Assembly: GCF_016587415.1 (NCBI RefSeq)
Contig: NZ_BNJI01000002.1
Span: forward strand, 1,736,001-1,800,000
From: Ktedonobacter sp. SOSP1-85
Lineage (GTDB): Bacteria; Chloroflexota; Ktedonobacteria; Ktedonobacterales; Ktedonobacteraceae
Direction of reading: 5' to 3'
Length of the DNA stretch: 64,000 nucleotides
Positions 26,007-36,098 of the stretch are shown in pieces. How positions within the stretch are numbered: position 1 is the stretch's first letter; each line of letters begins with the position of its first letter. The position numbers and the translations under genes are program-made. The notes under the pieces were generated by a model. It was given only the letters and a program-made list of their open reading frames with translations. It did not search any database and had not been told where the DNA came from.

Positions 26007-27473
26007 CCTGGATTTTGCACATTTTAAGCGGAGGAACACACAAGGCCAGCAAGGCGAACAAGATCCGAGCGTGGGAGTAAAATGACATCAGGGTTTTGAG
26101 GTGATGTAGAAGAACTGAAATTGTTCCACAAGTGCCATCGTACAGCGGCAAGTACATCAATAAAGGTGGCTTGCTGCTTTTGATACCAGGCTGTTCGTTG
26201 GAATGGAATATCCCCACGAGGATGGAGGCGGTACCCAAGCAACGCCACCAGACTGTAGAGTCCAAAGAGACAAGGTGTCATCCTCTCGATAGCTTTGTCA
26301 GACCATTGCCGCTGTGTCTCTATCCCTAAATGGGCTCGACTCTCTTCAAAGGTCACTTCAGCACACCAGCGCTTCATAAAATCGATCACGATGGAGAGGC
26401 CAGATTGGGCTTGATCGGTTGAGAAGTAGGCTCGTGGCTCATGTTTCCTCTTGGGATCGCGAGTTAAGACCCATCGTAGAGGTAAAGGTCTTTGACCTCC
26501 ACGGTACCACAGAGCCGTTCCACTACACCATTCGATCTTTCGTTCGCCTTGCCCATACCATTTGACACAGGCTTTCTGCCAAGTGGTCTGCTGATCAGCC
26601 AACACCTGATCAAGTTGCGGTAAACGTTGCCCGATCAGGCGTGGTCGCCCCATTTGGCCTGCTTGACGAGTTGGAGGAGGGGTATAGAGACAGGCATCAA
26701 AACGCAGGGGAGCAATCAGTGTCACCTGCTGGCTTTGGCAGGTCGTCCCCAACTCAACCACGCTGTATGCTCCATCACCGACCAGCTTGAGAGTGCGATT
26801 GGGAAGCCATCGTCGTACCACTTTCACAAGCTGCCTTGTCCACTCTGGAACCGTTTTGTGTTGGCGTCCCACTTTCGTATCTCTCTCCTCTGAGGTTCAC
26901 AAAACGCAGAGAAAAGGCAGGGCCCAGACACGATTCGTCCAGGCGGGTCGCACCAAGAGCATCATACACAACCATTTCAAACCACGACTGACTTTCCTGT
27001 GTTTTTGGGAGGAACGAACAGGGTCATGGTAATAAGCACATTTGGTAATATGCGGCCCCCATCGCCGCTCCAGGGTTTCATCAACGACCAATTCAACCGT
27101 TTCTCTTGATTGGAGAAATGTCTGGACGAGCAGCAGCAGCAGCAGACGACTCAGCAGAAGCGAAGACCAACGAGCGCGACTGAGCACATGATGGAAACAA
27201 TTGAAATGTCTTTCCTCTTGCAATCCCACCGCTCGTAGCGCTGCTGTCACGGTTCTGCGTCCAGGAGTGAGAAGGGCTCCTTCAATCAATAGCACACCCT
27301 TGCGCCAGGTCGGTTTACTAAAGGCCGATTGGAATGGAGCAAGCAGAAGCGTAAGAGGATGTGATCTCACGAACAGAAACCTCCTTTTCTCGTGAAAAGA
27401 ATGAATAGGTTCCTGGCATTGTATCGGAAGAGGTCAAAAAAGCTCCTGCTTACAAAAATGTGCAAAGTCCAGG
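26007..27473 (-). mobile_element. IS701-like insertion sequence with nonsense-bearing transposase
   Basis: Inverted ends CCTGGATTTTGCACATTTT (26007) and AAAATGTGCAAAGTCCAGG (to 27473), about 1.47 kb. It carries the split transposase below and sits 20 bp from the IS5 end. Confidence 0.78.
26024..27370 (-). pseudogene. IS701-like transposase with one in-frame TGA
   Basis: Residues 1-157 (27370 to 26897) hold the first catalytic region VELVVDETLERRWGPHITKC and end WALPFLCVL-stop. The same frame continues without shift as SEERDTKVGRQHKTVPEWTR then LVGDGAYSVVEL, with the second Asp, to CAEVTFEESRAHLGIETQRQ and the stop at 26024. The only lesion is the TGA at 26897-26899, so this is a recent nonsense mutation or a base-call error. 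Confidence 0.8.
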
Positions 27474-27686
27474 TATCTTTTCGTCAGAAAAACACTGAGA
27501 GGCCTAATGTGCATTTCTCTCTACAATTCCTCAGGAGTCGATTACAACACGAAAATAAAGATAGTGTATAGTAGGGATAAGGCTGAGTGTTGTGCGTTCG
27601 ATGCTCGCCATCGCGTTATTTTGCCCGAAAGGGTCCGAGCTGCTCCTGCTGATTGTCCCGAGAGCACCTATAGAAAGTGAGCAATT
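27474..27686. other. P450 upstream region
   Basis: No gene. It lies between the IS end and the P450 start, and should carry the P450 promoter; no clear -35/-10 pair was picked out. Confidence 0.35.
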
Positions 27687-29078
27687 ATGTTGCGTTTAAC
27701 GATACCGTCATTTACCCTCAAACAACGTCTCCGCAGTTTTCTGGCTTTCGCACGCGATCCCCTGGTCTATTTCCAACAGCTTGTCGCCTCCTCACCTGAC
27801 CAGGAGATCCACGCATTTCCTTTGTTGTATAAGCGTTGCTATTTGCTCAGCCATCCAGACGATGTGCGCGCGTTTTTTAAACGGGCAGATCTCTTTCAAA
27901 AGAAGAGTATCGACTTTGCCATTTTCCGCCAGACCCTGGGAAATGGCATATTCGTCTCCGAGGGGGAGCTCTGGCAGCAACAACGCGCGCTCATGAATCC
28001 GATGTTTACCAGGAAACAAGTGCTTGCGTTCGTCCCCGCTATCGCCAGCGCAGCGGAGAGGATGGGGCGGCAATGGGAGACCCTCCCCGCTATCGACGCC
28101 TGGCAGAGCAACAAAGCCTTTGCCCTGCGCGTGATGGGGGAAGTCCTTGTGCGCAACCACCCGCAGATGGAGGCCGTTGGCGTGCATTTTGAGGCCATCG
28201 AGCGCTACATCGTCGAACTCTTTCAAACACCGCTCCCCATTCCTAAGTGGGCCCCCCTCCCGCAAAACCGGTGATTGGTGACGGCCCATAAGCATCTGGG
28301 CAATACCATCGCCCAAATACGGGAGGAACGGCACCGCACGCCCCTTCCGCCAGGAGAGGTCGATGTGCTCTCAACCCTGGTGGACACGCAGCAGAAGCAG
28401 AAACACGACCCGCAGCAGACAGTGGCCATGACTGATCAGCAAATTGTTGATGAGATGGTCACCCTCCTCTTTGGCGGCCATGAAACGACGGCCGCCACGC
28501 TGACCTGGATCTGGTATGCACTGGCGACCTACCCGCAGGCGAGGCGGGTCTACGAAGAAGTGGACCAGGTGCTCGGAGGGCCGGGCCAGGAGCCCCGTCT
28601 TCCTAGAGCGGAAGACCTCGAACGGTTCCCCTATACATCAATGTTTATCAATGAGTGCTTGCGGCTCTGGCCGCCTGCGCCATTTACCAATCGAGTCGTC
28701 ATGCAGGAAACCGAGCTGCGAGGATACACGCTCCCTGCTGGGAGTACCTGCTTTGTGTGTGCCTACAGTATGCATCACCATCCTACCTACTATCCAGATC
28801 CGGACCGTTTTGATCCAGATCGTTTCACCCCGGTGCAGAAACAACTGCGACCAGCCCTGGCCTACTTCCCTTTTGGCGCGGGTCCCCATAGCTGTATCGG
28901 GATGTCGCTGGCGATGGTGGAGCTGCTCCTGGCGGTGGTAACCATCGTGCGGACATACCAAATTGAGCGGATCACGGAGGAACCGGTAGAGGCCAAAATG
29001 CAGCCGTCATTGCGCCCTGTGGCCTTTACGATGCGCGTCAAAAAGCACGTGCAGGACCAACTTCTGGTCGAGCAGTAA
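27687..29078 (+). pseudogene. Cytochrome P450 gene interrupted by one in-frame TGA
   Basis: Read through the TGA at 28272-28274 (after PLPQNR), the frame gives a complete ~463-residue P450 monooxygenase. The N-terminal part has WQQQRALMNPMFTRKQV (C-helix WxxxR). Past the stop come the I-helix FGGHETTAATLTW, the K-helix ExxR in INECLRLWPPAPF, and the haem loop FPFGAGPHSCIGMSLAMVE with the Cys ligand. No frameshift. CGG-TGA-TTG suggests an Arg CGA changed to TGA. If real, no active enzyme is made, as the haem half lacks a ribosome binding site. Confidence 0.85.
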
Positions 29079-29118
29079 CAACCACAGGAAGCGAGTCCTC
29101 TTTCTCCCTTCCTAAACG

Positions 29119-29167
29119 GGGTTTGAGCACGCTACCCCAACTTTTGGTTCCTAGCGTGCTCAAACCC
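29119..29167. terminator. Hairpin between P450 and methyltransferase genes
   Basis: GGGTTTGAGCACGCTA pairs with TAGCGTGCTCAAACCC over 16 bp across a 17-base loop. It serves both convergent genes. Confidence 0.7.
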
Positions 29168-29184
29168 TCAGGACTCGTCTCGTT

Positions 29185-29782
29185 TTAGCCTTTTCTCCCC
29201 CAGACGGAAACGAAATAATTAAAGTTCACGAACATGGGGTCAGCGACATCGTGCGCGGCCAGCGCGATGAGGTTTTCCAATTCTTCCTGGGTTGTGACCC
29301 CGGCGCTGATCATTCTGGAGTGCAGGGCGGAGACGATCGCGAAGAGCTCTTCATTCCATGCGTTGGCCAATTCCGTGCCGTAGGAGCAATCGACCGCGTA
29401 AGCCTCGCTCTCGATTTCGAGAAAACCGGCTTGATAGAACCACATCGGTAAGCGGTGACTGATCCCAAGGCTTGCCCCTGCCGAAAACCCCTTGCCCATG
29501 GCATACATCCCCTGCAGAAAAATCTGATTGAGCCGGCGAAGCACAGGGCTTGTCGAAACGGCTGTTTCGTACTCGCTCACCACCAAGCATCCCCCTGGCC
29601 GTAAGAGACGATGCGCCTCTTGGATCAGGAGGGGCCATTGATTGCGAGGAAGAATACTATCGAGCAAACGCGCGTGGATCAGATCAAACGATTGCCCGTC
29701 AAATGGAAGCGGATATTGTGTCACATCAAGTCGGCGAAACTCCGCTCCGAGCGCATTTTCAGCCTGCGCGAGTAAGCGGGCA
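29185..29782 (-). pseudogene. SAM-dependent methyltransferase, 5' end removed by IS6
   Basis: The frame from 29782 reads LLAQAENALGAEFRRLDVTQ, YPLPFDGQSFDLIHARLLDS (motif II/post-II), HRLLRPGGCLVVSEYETAVS (post-motif III) and a C-terminal half typical of class I methyltransferases. The N-terminal motif I (GxGxG, SAM pocket) is missing because IS6 copy 4 begins at 29783. An open frame continues 24 codons into the IS, but those residues are not methyltransferase. Not expected to bind SAM. Confidence 0.8.
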
Positions 29783-30644
29783 GGTGTTGTCAACTTGTTT
29801 GTAGCAACGCAATGTATTGCTGAGTTATAACGAAGAATGCGTGCGGGAGGAGTCAATGAGAGGCAGGGCGAGTGGTGGTTAGGCCGCTTGTTTGATTCCG
29901 GTTACCTCATTCCACGCCTGGAATCGGCTCTGTAAAAGAACAAGATATTCCTGCGCATGCAAACGGTGTCTCCGTGGTTGAAAATGCCCTGTGATGGGAC
30001 CGAATGCCGAGAGAAAGCGTTGCGCGTGTTGTGCTGATTTGAATCTTCGCATCTTCTTCTCTCGCAGGCGTGTGGGTTGGTGCGAGTTTTCCGCACGGTT
30101 GTTCAATCCCTTGTGCTGGCGATGCTCCACACCAGGCAGGATCTCGCGTTTCGCAGCCGCATAACTCTTCAGTTTATCAGTGATAATCACCCGCGGCACG
30201 TACTGCAACCCTTTGAGGAGCTTGCGGAAAAAGCGTTTCGCCGCTTTTTTGTTGCGGCGACTCTGGACGAGGATATCGAGCACATTGCCATCCTGATCGA
30301 CGGCTCGCCATAGGTAGTGTTTTTCGCCACGAATGGTGAGGAAGACCTCATCCATGTGCCATGTGTCTCCACAGCGAGGGCGACGACGACGCAGTTCATT
30401 CGCATAGGTCTGGCCAAATGTGAGACACCACTGCCGCACTGTTTCATACGTCACAACGATGCCTCGCTGTGCCAGAAGCTCTTCAACATCGCGAAAACTC
30501 AGCGAAAAGCGGAAATAGAGCCAGACAGCGTGGCTGATGATTGCAGGAGGAAAGCGGTAGCCTTTGTACTCGGGAGTGGTGGGAGTTATTTTCATGCAGT
30601 TATTTTAGCACAGTGTTCAGCTACGTTCCCAAGTTGACAATACC
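29783..30644 (-). mobile_element. IS6-family insertion sequence, copy 4 (intact)
   Basis: Ends GGTGTTGTCAACTT (29783, one base changed from the usual GGTATTG) and AAGTTGACAATACC (to 30644). It cuts a methyltransferase gene on one side and a recombinase gene on the other. Because these two genes are unrelated, a deletion or fusion across the IS is implied. Confidence 0.88.
29879..30595 (-). CDS. IS6 family transposase (intact)
   Basis: A 238-residue IS6 transposase with no frame break: YKGYRFPPAIISHAVWLYFR at the start, Asp in DTWHMDEVFLTIRGEKHYLW, Asp in VIITDKLKSYAAAK, Glu in NNRAENSHQPTRLREKKM, and C-terminus GHFQPRRHRLHAQEYLVLLQ. It can serve as reference for copies 1-3, each of which is frameshifted or broken. 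It may also act on the 162-bp MITEs that share its ends. Confidence 0.92.
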   Translation of the reverse strand: MKITPTTPEYKGYRFPPAIISHAVWLYFRFSLSFRDVEELLAQRGIVVTYETVRQWCLTFGQTYANELRRRRPRCGDTWHMDEVFLTIRGEKHYLWRAVDQDGNVLDILVQSRRNKKAAKRFFRKLLKGLQYVPRVIITDKLKSYAAAKREILPGVEHRQHKGLNNRAENSHQPTRLREKKMRRFKSAQHAQRFLSAFGPITGHFQPRRHRLHAQEYLVLLQSRFQAWNEVTGIKQAA

Positions 30645-31530
30645 TTCGCTCTTTACTCAATCCTTGAACTTTTAAGTGCTGAGTGCAGGTCTCAAGAAAA
30701 ACGCGCAGGTGGACGAGCGCCTGCCGGAAACTGTCAACCAACTTGCTCTGGATGCGTAATTCACTGATATACCGAACGATGAGATCGCGGCGAATATCCT
30801 TGGGCGTACATTGAGGAAAATCTTGAGCAAGGAAGCGTGAGAAGATGTGAAGTGCCCAAAGCTTGTTCGAGCAGTCAGCAGGGCTCGCAATGGCAATTCG
30901 GTATCTCATGAATGTCTTGGCCAATGAACGAAGCCAGGGTTGGACAATGGAGGTAAAATTCAGGAGATAATTCGAGTTCGTCAAGTTGACTGGTAATCCG
31001 AGCTGGCACATATCCCAGATATCTCGTTCCAGGATGGGGCGATCATCATAGGCCTTTTGAAGCGTCGCGTAAATCTGACGCAAGAGACTAATGCGCCGGT
31101 CTTCACAGAGATAGGTTACATAGACCTGGTTAGCTCGCAGACCTGGAGCCCCTTTCCATTGTTTGAATAGCCCCATTTCGATAAGATGTGATCTCAGAGA
31201 CCACTCCCAGTACTCAAGACGCTTTTCCAGGAGAGAGGCTCCGTTTGGGGAAATTCCGTTAAGCCAGACGACAAGATGGTTCAAGCGAGCACGGAGGCGA
31301 GAAACATCCTTTTCCTCGTTCCATGCCTTTGTGTGAAATTTGTGCCATATTGCATACTTGATTTCGGTCCGAAGTGCGGGAGAGGTCAGATGGAAACGGA
31401 GGTAACATGCACTCCCCGATTCCCCATTCAGCTTCCAAATATCCTCAGACCAGGAATCAACGAGCTGATCCTGCAAATGCTGAGTTTTCTGCGGCGACCA
31501 GATGATATCATCAGACGTAATTGTTTCCAC
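30645..31530 (-). pseudogene. Tn554 TnpB-like recombinase, C-terminus removed by IS6
   Basis: The frame from ATG at 31530 runs 295 residues (METITSDDIIWSPQKTQHLQ ... RRDLIVRYISELRIQSKLVD) and meets IS6 copy 4 at 30644. By size, order and 20-bp overlap with the preceding integrase gene it fits the second recombinase of a Tn554-type pair, whose catalytic domain is at the C-terminus. That domain is gone. The family call rests mainly on context. Confidence 0.6.
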
Positions 31531-32626
31531 GTGAGTCCCGAACCTCCTTTCCTTCCATGAGCACTTTTTTCAAATCTTCAGCAGTCAGGTGAAGATACGT
31601 ATCGTTTGTCGTTTGAATACTGGTATGCGTGAGTAAACGGGAGACAACAGGCAGAGGCAGTTTGTCATCTCGAATCCACGTCGTGGCCCGGCTGTGACAA
31701 AACATATGTGGGGTAAAATCCACACCGGTCTTCTTGCGCAAGCGTTTGACCAATGACATGACTGCTGCATAGGTCAAAGGGCGGCCAATTTCTCCCTCCC
31801 AAAGATTGACAAAGACGAAATCCGGGAGTGTATCGTATTCTAATGCTCCAAGCTCATCTATCAGATAATCAGTGTACAATTGCATGAGAGGAGTTAAAGC
31901 CGGAAGGGTGTAGACAGCCCGCGATTTGGTGCGCGCCCCGTTAGGATTGTCATTGCGCGGAACCACTAATACTTCCCCATTCTCCACAGAAATGTCAGCA
32001 TGCCTTAGCCCCAAAGCCTGTCCTACTCGCATTCCTGTTTCATACAGCAAACTGAGGAGAAATTTGTCTCTGGTATGAGAGCAAGCATCGAGGATCTGTT
32101 GAATTTGTTGGTGAGTAAGAGTCTTTGGTCTTCTTTGCTCTCGTTTGATAGAAACGACCCGTGTTTGTTCCGGTTTCGTTTTGGCAATGCCATGCAAGAA
32201 AGGTTTGTATCGTTTTTGGTAGGACCCAGATGAACGATACAGTGATAACTCAGGAAGTGATCCAAGACGGATGTGGAAATTGTAGAACCCATGAACTGAA
32301 CTGAGCATCTGATCGATGGTTGCATTGGTTCGTGTGGGGGCATGGAGCTCGATGGAGGCCACTTTGGGATCTTGCCGTCGAAGCCAGGAGATGAAGCCTG
32401 CCAATTGTGCGATATCGACCTCTTGCCAGACGAAAGAGCTATCACGTAGATACTCCCAAAACAACTTTAAGTGGTACGCCGCATTACGGATAGTGTTTGG
32501 GCTACGATCGATATCATGAAGGAATTTGATGTAGGAGAAAACCGGTTCAATGGGGACAAAGTCATCATCAAGAACGAGCCAGGAGATCTGATTCGTTTCG
32601 AGTAACCGAATACGTTGGACTTTCAT
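31511..32626 (-). CDS. Tyrosine recombinase (Tn554 TnpA-like), altered active site
   Basis: A 371-residue site-specific integrase: SAM-like core-binding domain at ~25-130 and catalytic domain from ~165. Box I Arg200 is in YETGMRVGQALGL; the box II HxxR motif reads H307-M-F-C310, so the catalytic Arg is replaced by Cys; His334 (LLTHTSIQTT) and the nucleophile Tyr344 (TYLHLT) are present. CGT to TGT explains the change. Loss of this Arg normally abolishes strand cleavage, so the protein is probably inactive. It overlaps the TnpB-like gene, as in Tn554-type modules. Confidence 0.85.
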   Translation of the reverse strand: MKVQRIRLLETNQISWLVLDDDFVPIEPVFSYIKFLHDIDRSPNTIRNAAYHLKLFWEYLRDSSFVWQEVDIAQLAGFISWLRRQDPKVASIELHAPTRTNATIDQMLSSVHGFYNFHIRLGSLPELSLYRSSGSYQKRYKPFLHGIAKTKPEQTRVVSIKREQRRPKTLTHQQIQQILDACSHTRDKFLLSLLYETGMRVGQALGLRHADISVENGEVLVVPRNDNPNGARTKSRAVYTLPALTPLMQLYTDYLIDELGALEYDTLPDFVFVNLWEGEIGRPLTYAAVMSLVKRLRKKTGVDFTPHMFCHSRATTWIRDDKLPLPVVSRLLTHTSIQTTNDTYLHLTAEDLKKVLMEGKEVRDSRGNNYV

Positions 32627-32743
32627 TAACTACGTTCCTCACGTTGTAGAAATAGGTCACCATTTATATTATATTTACAACGCGAAGATAATCCTTTTCA
32701 TATGTTTTTCACGTTATGAGTATGAGTATGAGTATTTGTTAGT
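32627..32743. other. Putative outer end of the Tn554-like element
   Basis: AT-rich spacer with a short run of GAGTAT repeats (32716-32735) between the recombinase start and a membrane-protein gene that is cut at 32744. It probably contains the element's end; no inverted repeat is expected for this type. Confidence 0.35.
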
Positions 32744-33154
32744 CTAGATTTGAGCCGTAAAGTGAGTTGGCACGCGTGGATCCAGTTCATGGCCGACGAT
32801 GTGGTCGACGTGCGTCGTTCGCGGATATCCATAACGCACATCGTCCATGAACGTGCTACTCCAGGTGACCACCACAGACCCGGCGAGGGCGAGGAGCAGC
32901 GCACACAACATCCCCAGCCCAAGGGGCAGGAGCCAGCTCCCTCCTCGGGACCTCTTTGGCTGTGGCGAGGCCTCCCGCAAGCATTCCGGGACCTCTTCGC
33001 TGGATTCAGGGCGCTGCTCCCGTGGTTTGGCGAACTGAGAAGCACGCGCTGTCTGGACCGCTGGCGCTTTTCCTGGTGACGACATCGGACGGCGGCGCAC
33101 GACAAGGCTGCGTGGAGCCAGACGTGACTCCTTCTCCTCGAGAGGTGCAGGCAT
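32744..33154 (-). pseudogene. Single-pass membrane protein, C-terminally truncated
   Basis: Start ATG at 33154 (MPAPLEEKESRLAPRSLVVR) after GAAGGAACCACT. A charged ~85-residue cytoplasmic stretch is followed by one membrane helix (WLLPLGLGMLCALLLALAGS) and an outer segment with DDVRYGYPRTTHVDHIVGHE, a pattern I associate with Ktedonobacterales hypothetical proteins that continue well beyond this point. Here it ends HFTAQI-stop next to the Tn554-like module. Function unknown. Confidence 0.6.
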
Positions 33155-34004
33155 AGTGGTTCCTTCCTTTGCGAAGCAAAGCACAACACAGTCACACAAG
33201 AAATAGAGGGGCCGACGCCGGGCACAAGAGAGGGAAGCACGCTCGTTCCTCCGAAGCATACCTGAACCAGGGGGCCCGACGCAACCCACTTTTCCACGAA
33301 CTTATCCAGGGGGGTGTGCAGCGATTGTGGAGAAAACACAAGCCATCGTCACAGCCAGGCCAACTGGCTACCAGCCGGGTGCGACAAGTTTTTTTGCGCG
33401 AGGCAGAGACCAGGAAAAGCTTCGTACTACAATAGAGCTATCGGCGAGATGACGGTCGGAAAGAAAAAGAGCAAAGCGGGATTGCAAAGGACGCAGCCAT
33501 TTGCTGGGGGCGGGGTATCTCCGCAAAAACCTCTTTTTCCTTCTTTTGCACACCGCCGCAGGTGACAGATGGGACGTTGCAACGGCCTTGAGGGCCATGG
33601 GATCACTCTTGCTTTCGGGTATACTCTATGTTATATTCAATCTGTTGAAACATCGTTTCTTCAAACAAAAAGGAGCAACAGAAAATGAAACACACCCCCT
33701 ATTTTCATGTTGTGTGCCGCTTCTGCTAACAGCTCGGTACAGCTCTCTTAAGGCATCTTACCGCTTCTTGTTATCATAAGGAATGGATACCTATCCTCCC
33801 TTGTGCCACACCACGCTCAATGCAGAATCGCTTCAGCAGAGATACCCCTGAGTGATATATGTCGTTCGTGCACATGCATGAACGACGCTGGTACACACTT
33901 CTCGATACTCCCAACAATCAATCGCGACATAGCACAGCAGAGGCAAAGCTATGTACTTCGGTGTGCTATGTCTTTATTCGCTAAAAAACATGAAGGAAGA
34001 AAAT
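33155..34004. other. Gene-poor stretch before the GNAT gene
   Basis: No supported gene. At 33670 a good ribosome binding site (AAAGGAGCAACAG) precedes a 14-codon frame MKHTPYFHVVCRFC; it may be a leader peptide or chance. The rest shows mixed base use with no repeat found. Confidence 0.35.
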
Positions 34005-34907
34005 ATGAATCAACATAGTGTAACAGGCGAAATTAAAACAGAGGTTACTGCAAGTGATCGAGCGAACATAACCAGGCTGATCGAGGATTATCGCCTGTAT
34101 GAAGGGGTGGACTTTCTCGTTTCCCTGGAAGAGATGCTTGCACCATCAGGAAACAAACCAGCACAGTTACTCCATTATCAGGGTGACACCCTCACCGGCA
34201 TCGCCTACCTCCAACACCTCCGACCTGACTCAGAGATCGAGATCTACGGGATGGTACATCCAGATCACAGGCGTAAAGGTGTAGGAACAACTCTATTTGA
34301 GGCAGCGAAGGCTGTCTGGCGACGGAGAGGTGCTAGCGGCCTACTGCTGGTTTGTGATGGTGCCTTACCCTCCGGCAAAGCGTTTGCCTCCGCAAACAGG
34401 GGAGAATATCGTTTTTCAGAACATCGCATGGTGCTTGATCCAGCTAACATCAAGCGTCCCCAATTGTCACAAGGACAGCAGATACAGTTCCGACGCGCAG
34501 AAGCTACCGAAGTTCCAATCCTCACCCATCTCGTTTCACAGGCATTTGAGGCATCTGAAGAGGCGATAGAAAACTGGATCATGGAGGTTATTTCAGCAGA
34601 CAACCAACGTTTTTACATCGGCCTGCTTGATGGGTTGCCAATTGGGGCACTCAGAACTGTCAGCATTGGTGAGCAGATTGATATCGTGACCTTTGGCGTA
34701 CTCCCTCCCTATCGCGGGCGGGGTTACGGTCGGCAAATGCTTCTGGCAATCATTGATCTGCTGCTTGAAGAACACTGGCCTGACATCGCTCTTGATGTAG
34801 AGACAAAGAACGCTAATGCCCTCGGACTCTACGAATCTTGCGGCTTCCGTACAATCAGAACATGTGATTACTACCAAGTAATCGAAGGGGATCCTGCTCG
34901 CTCGTAG
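34005..34907 (+). CDS. Double GNAT-domain N-acetyltransferase
   Basis: From ATG at 34005 (after GAAGGAAGAAAAT) a 300-residue protein with two GNAT folds. The first has the acetyl-CoA loop HPDHRRKGVGTTLFEAA near residue 90; the second has PPYRGRGYGRQMLLAIIDLL near 240 and a terminal NANALGLYESCGFRTIRTCD. Both loops match R/Q-x-x-G-x-G/A, so both sites may bind acetyl-CoA. An upstream ATG at 33951 is in frame but lacks a ribosome binding site. Such proteins acetylate small amines or antibiotics; the substrate is unknown. It ends at a hairpin. Confidence 0.88.
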   Translation: MNQHSVTGEIKTEVTASDRANITRLIEDYRLYEGVDFLVSLEEMLAPSGNKPAQLLHYQGDTLTGIAYLQHLRPDSEIEIYGMVHPDHRRKGVGTTLFEAAKAVWRRRGASGLLLVCDGALPSGKAFASANRGEYRFSEHRMVLDPANIKRPQLSQGQQIQFRRAEATEVPILTHLVSQAFEASEEAIENWIMEVISADNQRFYIGLLDGLPIGALRTVSIGEQIDIVTFGVLPPYRGRGYGRQMLLAIIDLLLEEHWPDIALDVETKNANALGLYESCGFRTIRTCDYYQVIEGDPARS

Positions 34908-34923
34908 GCTGATAGAAGAGATA

Positions 34924-34974
34924 GCCTGTAAATCATCAGATTCTGCTCATAAAATCTTGTGCTTTACAGGCGAT
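34924..34974 (+). terminator. Hairpin after the GNAT gene
   Basis: GCCTGTAAA pairs with TTTACAGGC around a long loop starting about 18 nt after the stop; TTTTG follows. Confidence 0.5.
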
Positions 34975-35367
34975 CTATTTTGTTCGTACTTTCATCACCG
35001 ACCGGCGTTCGAGGAGGTGGTAGACCCAGCGCAAAAAAACTTGCCGCACCCCTACCAGCCTGGCTCTGATGATGGCTCCCTTTCTCGCGCGACATGGTGA
35101 GAGAAAAGTGGCTACCGGTTGGCAAAGAGAGGCGCGAAGAGAATATCAAGACACGCCACCATGAATGGACGCTCGCATTCCCTTCCACCACGGCTCCACC
35201 ATGGCATCATGTCGACTCCCATGCTCATCACGCTCTTCCATACATTTCCGCGCTTTTCTCTCGGGGATTGCACATTGCGGCATTTCATACTACAGTAAAG
35301 ATGAACAGAGGCATTCGTGCGTCGTGCGAATGCCTGTCCCAGGCGTCAGGTACGCAGGCGCCATTTT
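34975..35367. other. Stretch with no supported gene
   Basis: Open frames here have poor codon character. It contains a 9-bp hairpin AGGCATTCG/CGAATGCCT at 35309-35336, which fits as terminator for the minus-strand frame ending at 35368. Confidence 0.4.
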
Positions 35368-35648
35368 TCAAGGGGACATCTCTATACCCGCAAACAGACA
35401 CAGAGAGACAGCAAGGAGAATGCCATCTCGCGGAGAAGTCTGCGCTCTTCGAGAGGCTGCCACCAGTTCCGTTTTGTGCAACCACAACAGATCTCCTCCT
35501 GCCAGTTCGTGCTCTCCCAACGGCAATGCCGGCAAGGGCTCCAGGCTCACATCACCCAGGCGCTCGTCATGCCACCTCTGCGCTCGATCCTCTGGGACCA
35601 TCCAAACGTCACAGCCTACTTTCCGGCCCAATCAATTAGCAATACCAT
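35368..35648 (-). pseudogene. Small hypothetical gene with an early one-base frameshift
   Basis: The frame 35631-35368 reads CDVWMVPEDRAQRWHDERLG, then EHELAGGDLLWLHKTELVAA and ends LFAGIEMSP. Its codon use is gene-like (CTG, GTG, GAG rich), unlike the overlapping plus frames. A start with a good ribosome binding site (AGAAGGAGGAGAAGC) is at 35648, reading MVLLIDWAGK then a stop; one base lost in GGAAAGTAGG would explain it. A hairpin follows downstream. Family not recognised. Confidence 0.4.
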
Positions 35649-36098
35649 GCTTCTCCTCCTTCTGCTCCCCTACCACTCTCAAACGGCACCACTGCGCACT
35701 CCAGTACACCATCTCCATCTCCACCAGGAGCGCACTACCATCGTCCTTACGAGAAACGGTCATACCTGCATGCGCCTCTCTGCAAAGAGAGGATCCCCAG
35801 CACAAAACGACACACCATCACTCTCGTGGGTTGCTACAATGGGTCTCGCTCCTGCAATACGAGCTCCCTTGTTCCATTCTCGTCAGAAGCATCCTTTTCC
35901 TCCCTCTCGCACACCACCATGACAACAACACTGAGACAGACGTCATCTCACCTGAGGCGGACGACAACGCGCGGTGAGAACCGACAAATGCGGCCCCTCG
36001 CGCTCCGTCTGTTGCGGAGGAAGACGAACGAGTTCAGAGACCGCCGAACAGGTATTCACGTAGGTGCAAACGACGGGCGAAAGGCGGATGGCGGCTTG
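35649..36098. other. Stretch with no supported gene
   Basis: C-rich on the plus strand; open frames exist on both strands but none has a ribosome binding site or recognisable motif. Confidence 0.4.

Noticed and set aside
26897..28274. General recoding of TGA as an amino acid
   Set aside because: Other genes here end normally at TGA, and no selenocysteine element follows these sites; nonsense mutation is simpler.
33671..33730. 14-codon frame MKHTPYFHVVCRFC behind a good ribosome binding site
   Set aside because: Too short to support as a gene; no downstream attenuator pattern was found.
35165..35977. 270-residue plus-strand open frame
   Set aside because: Ser/His/Arg-rich, no ribosome binding site, overlaps other frames; codon character favours the minus-strand frame at 35368-35648.
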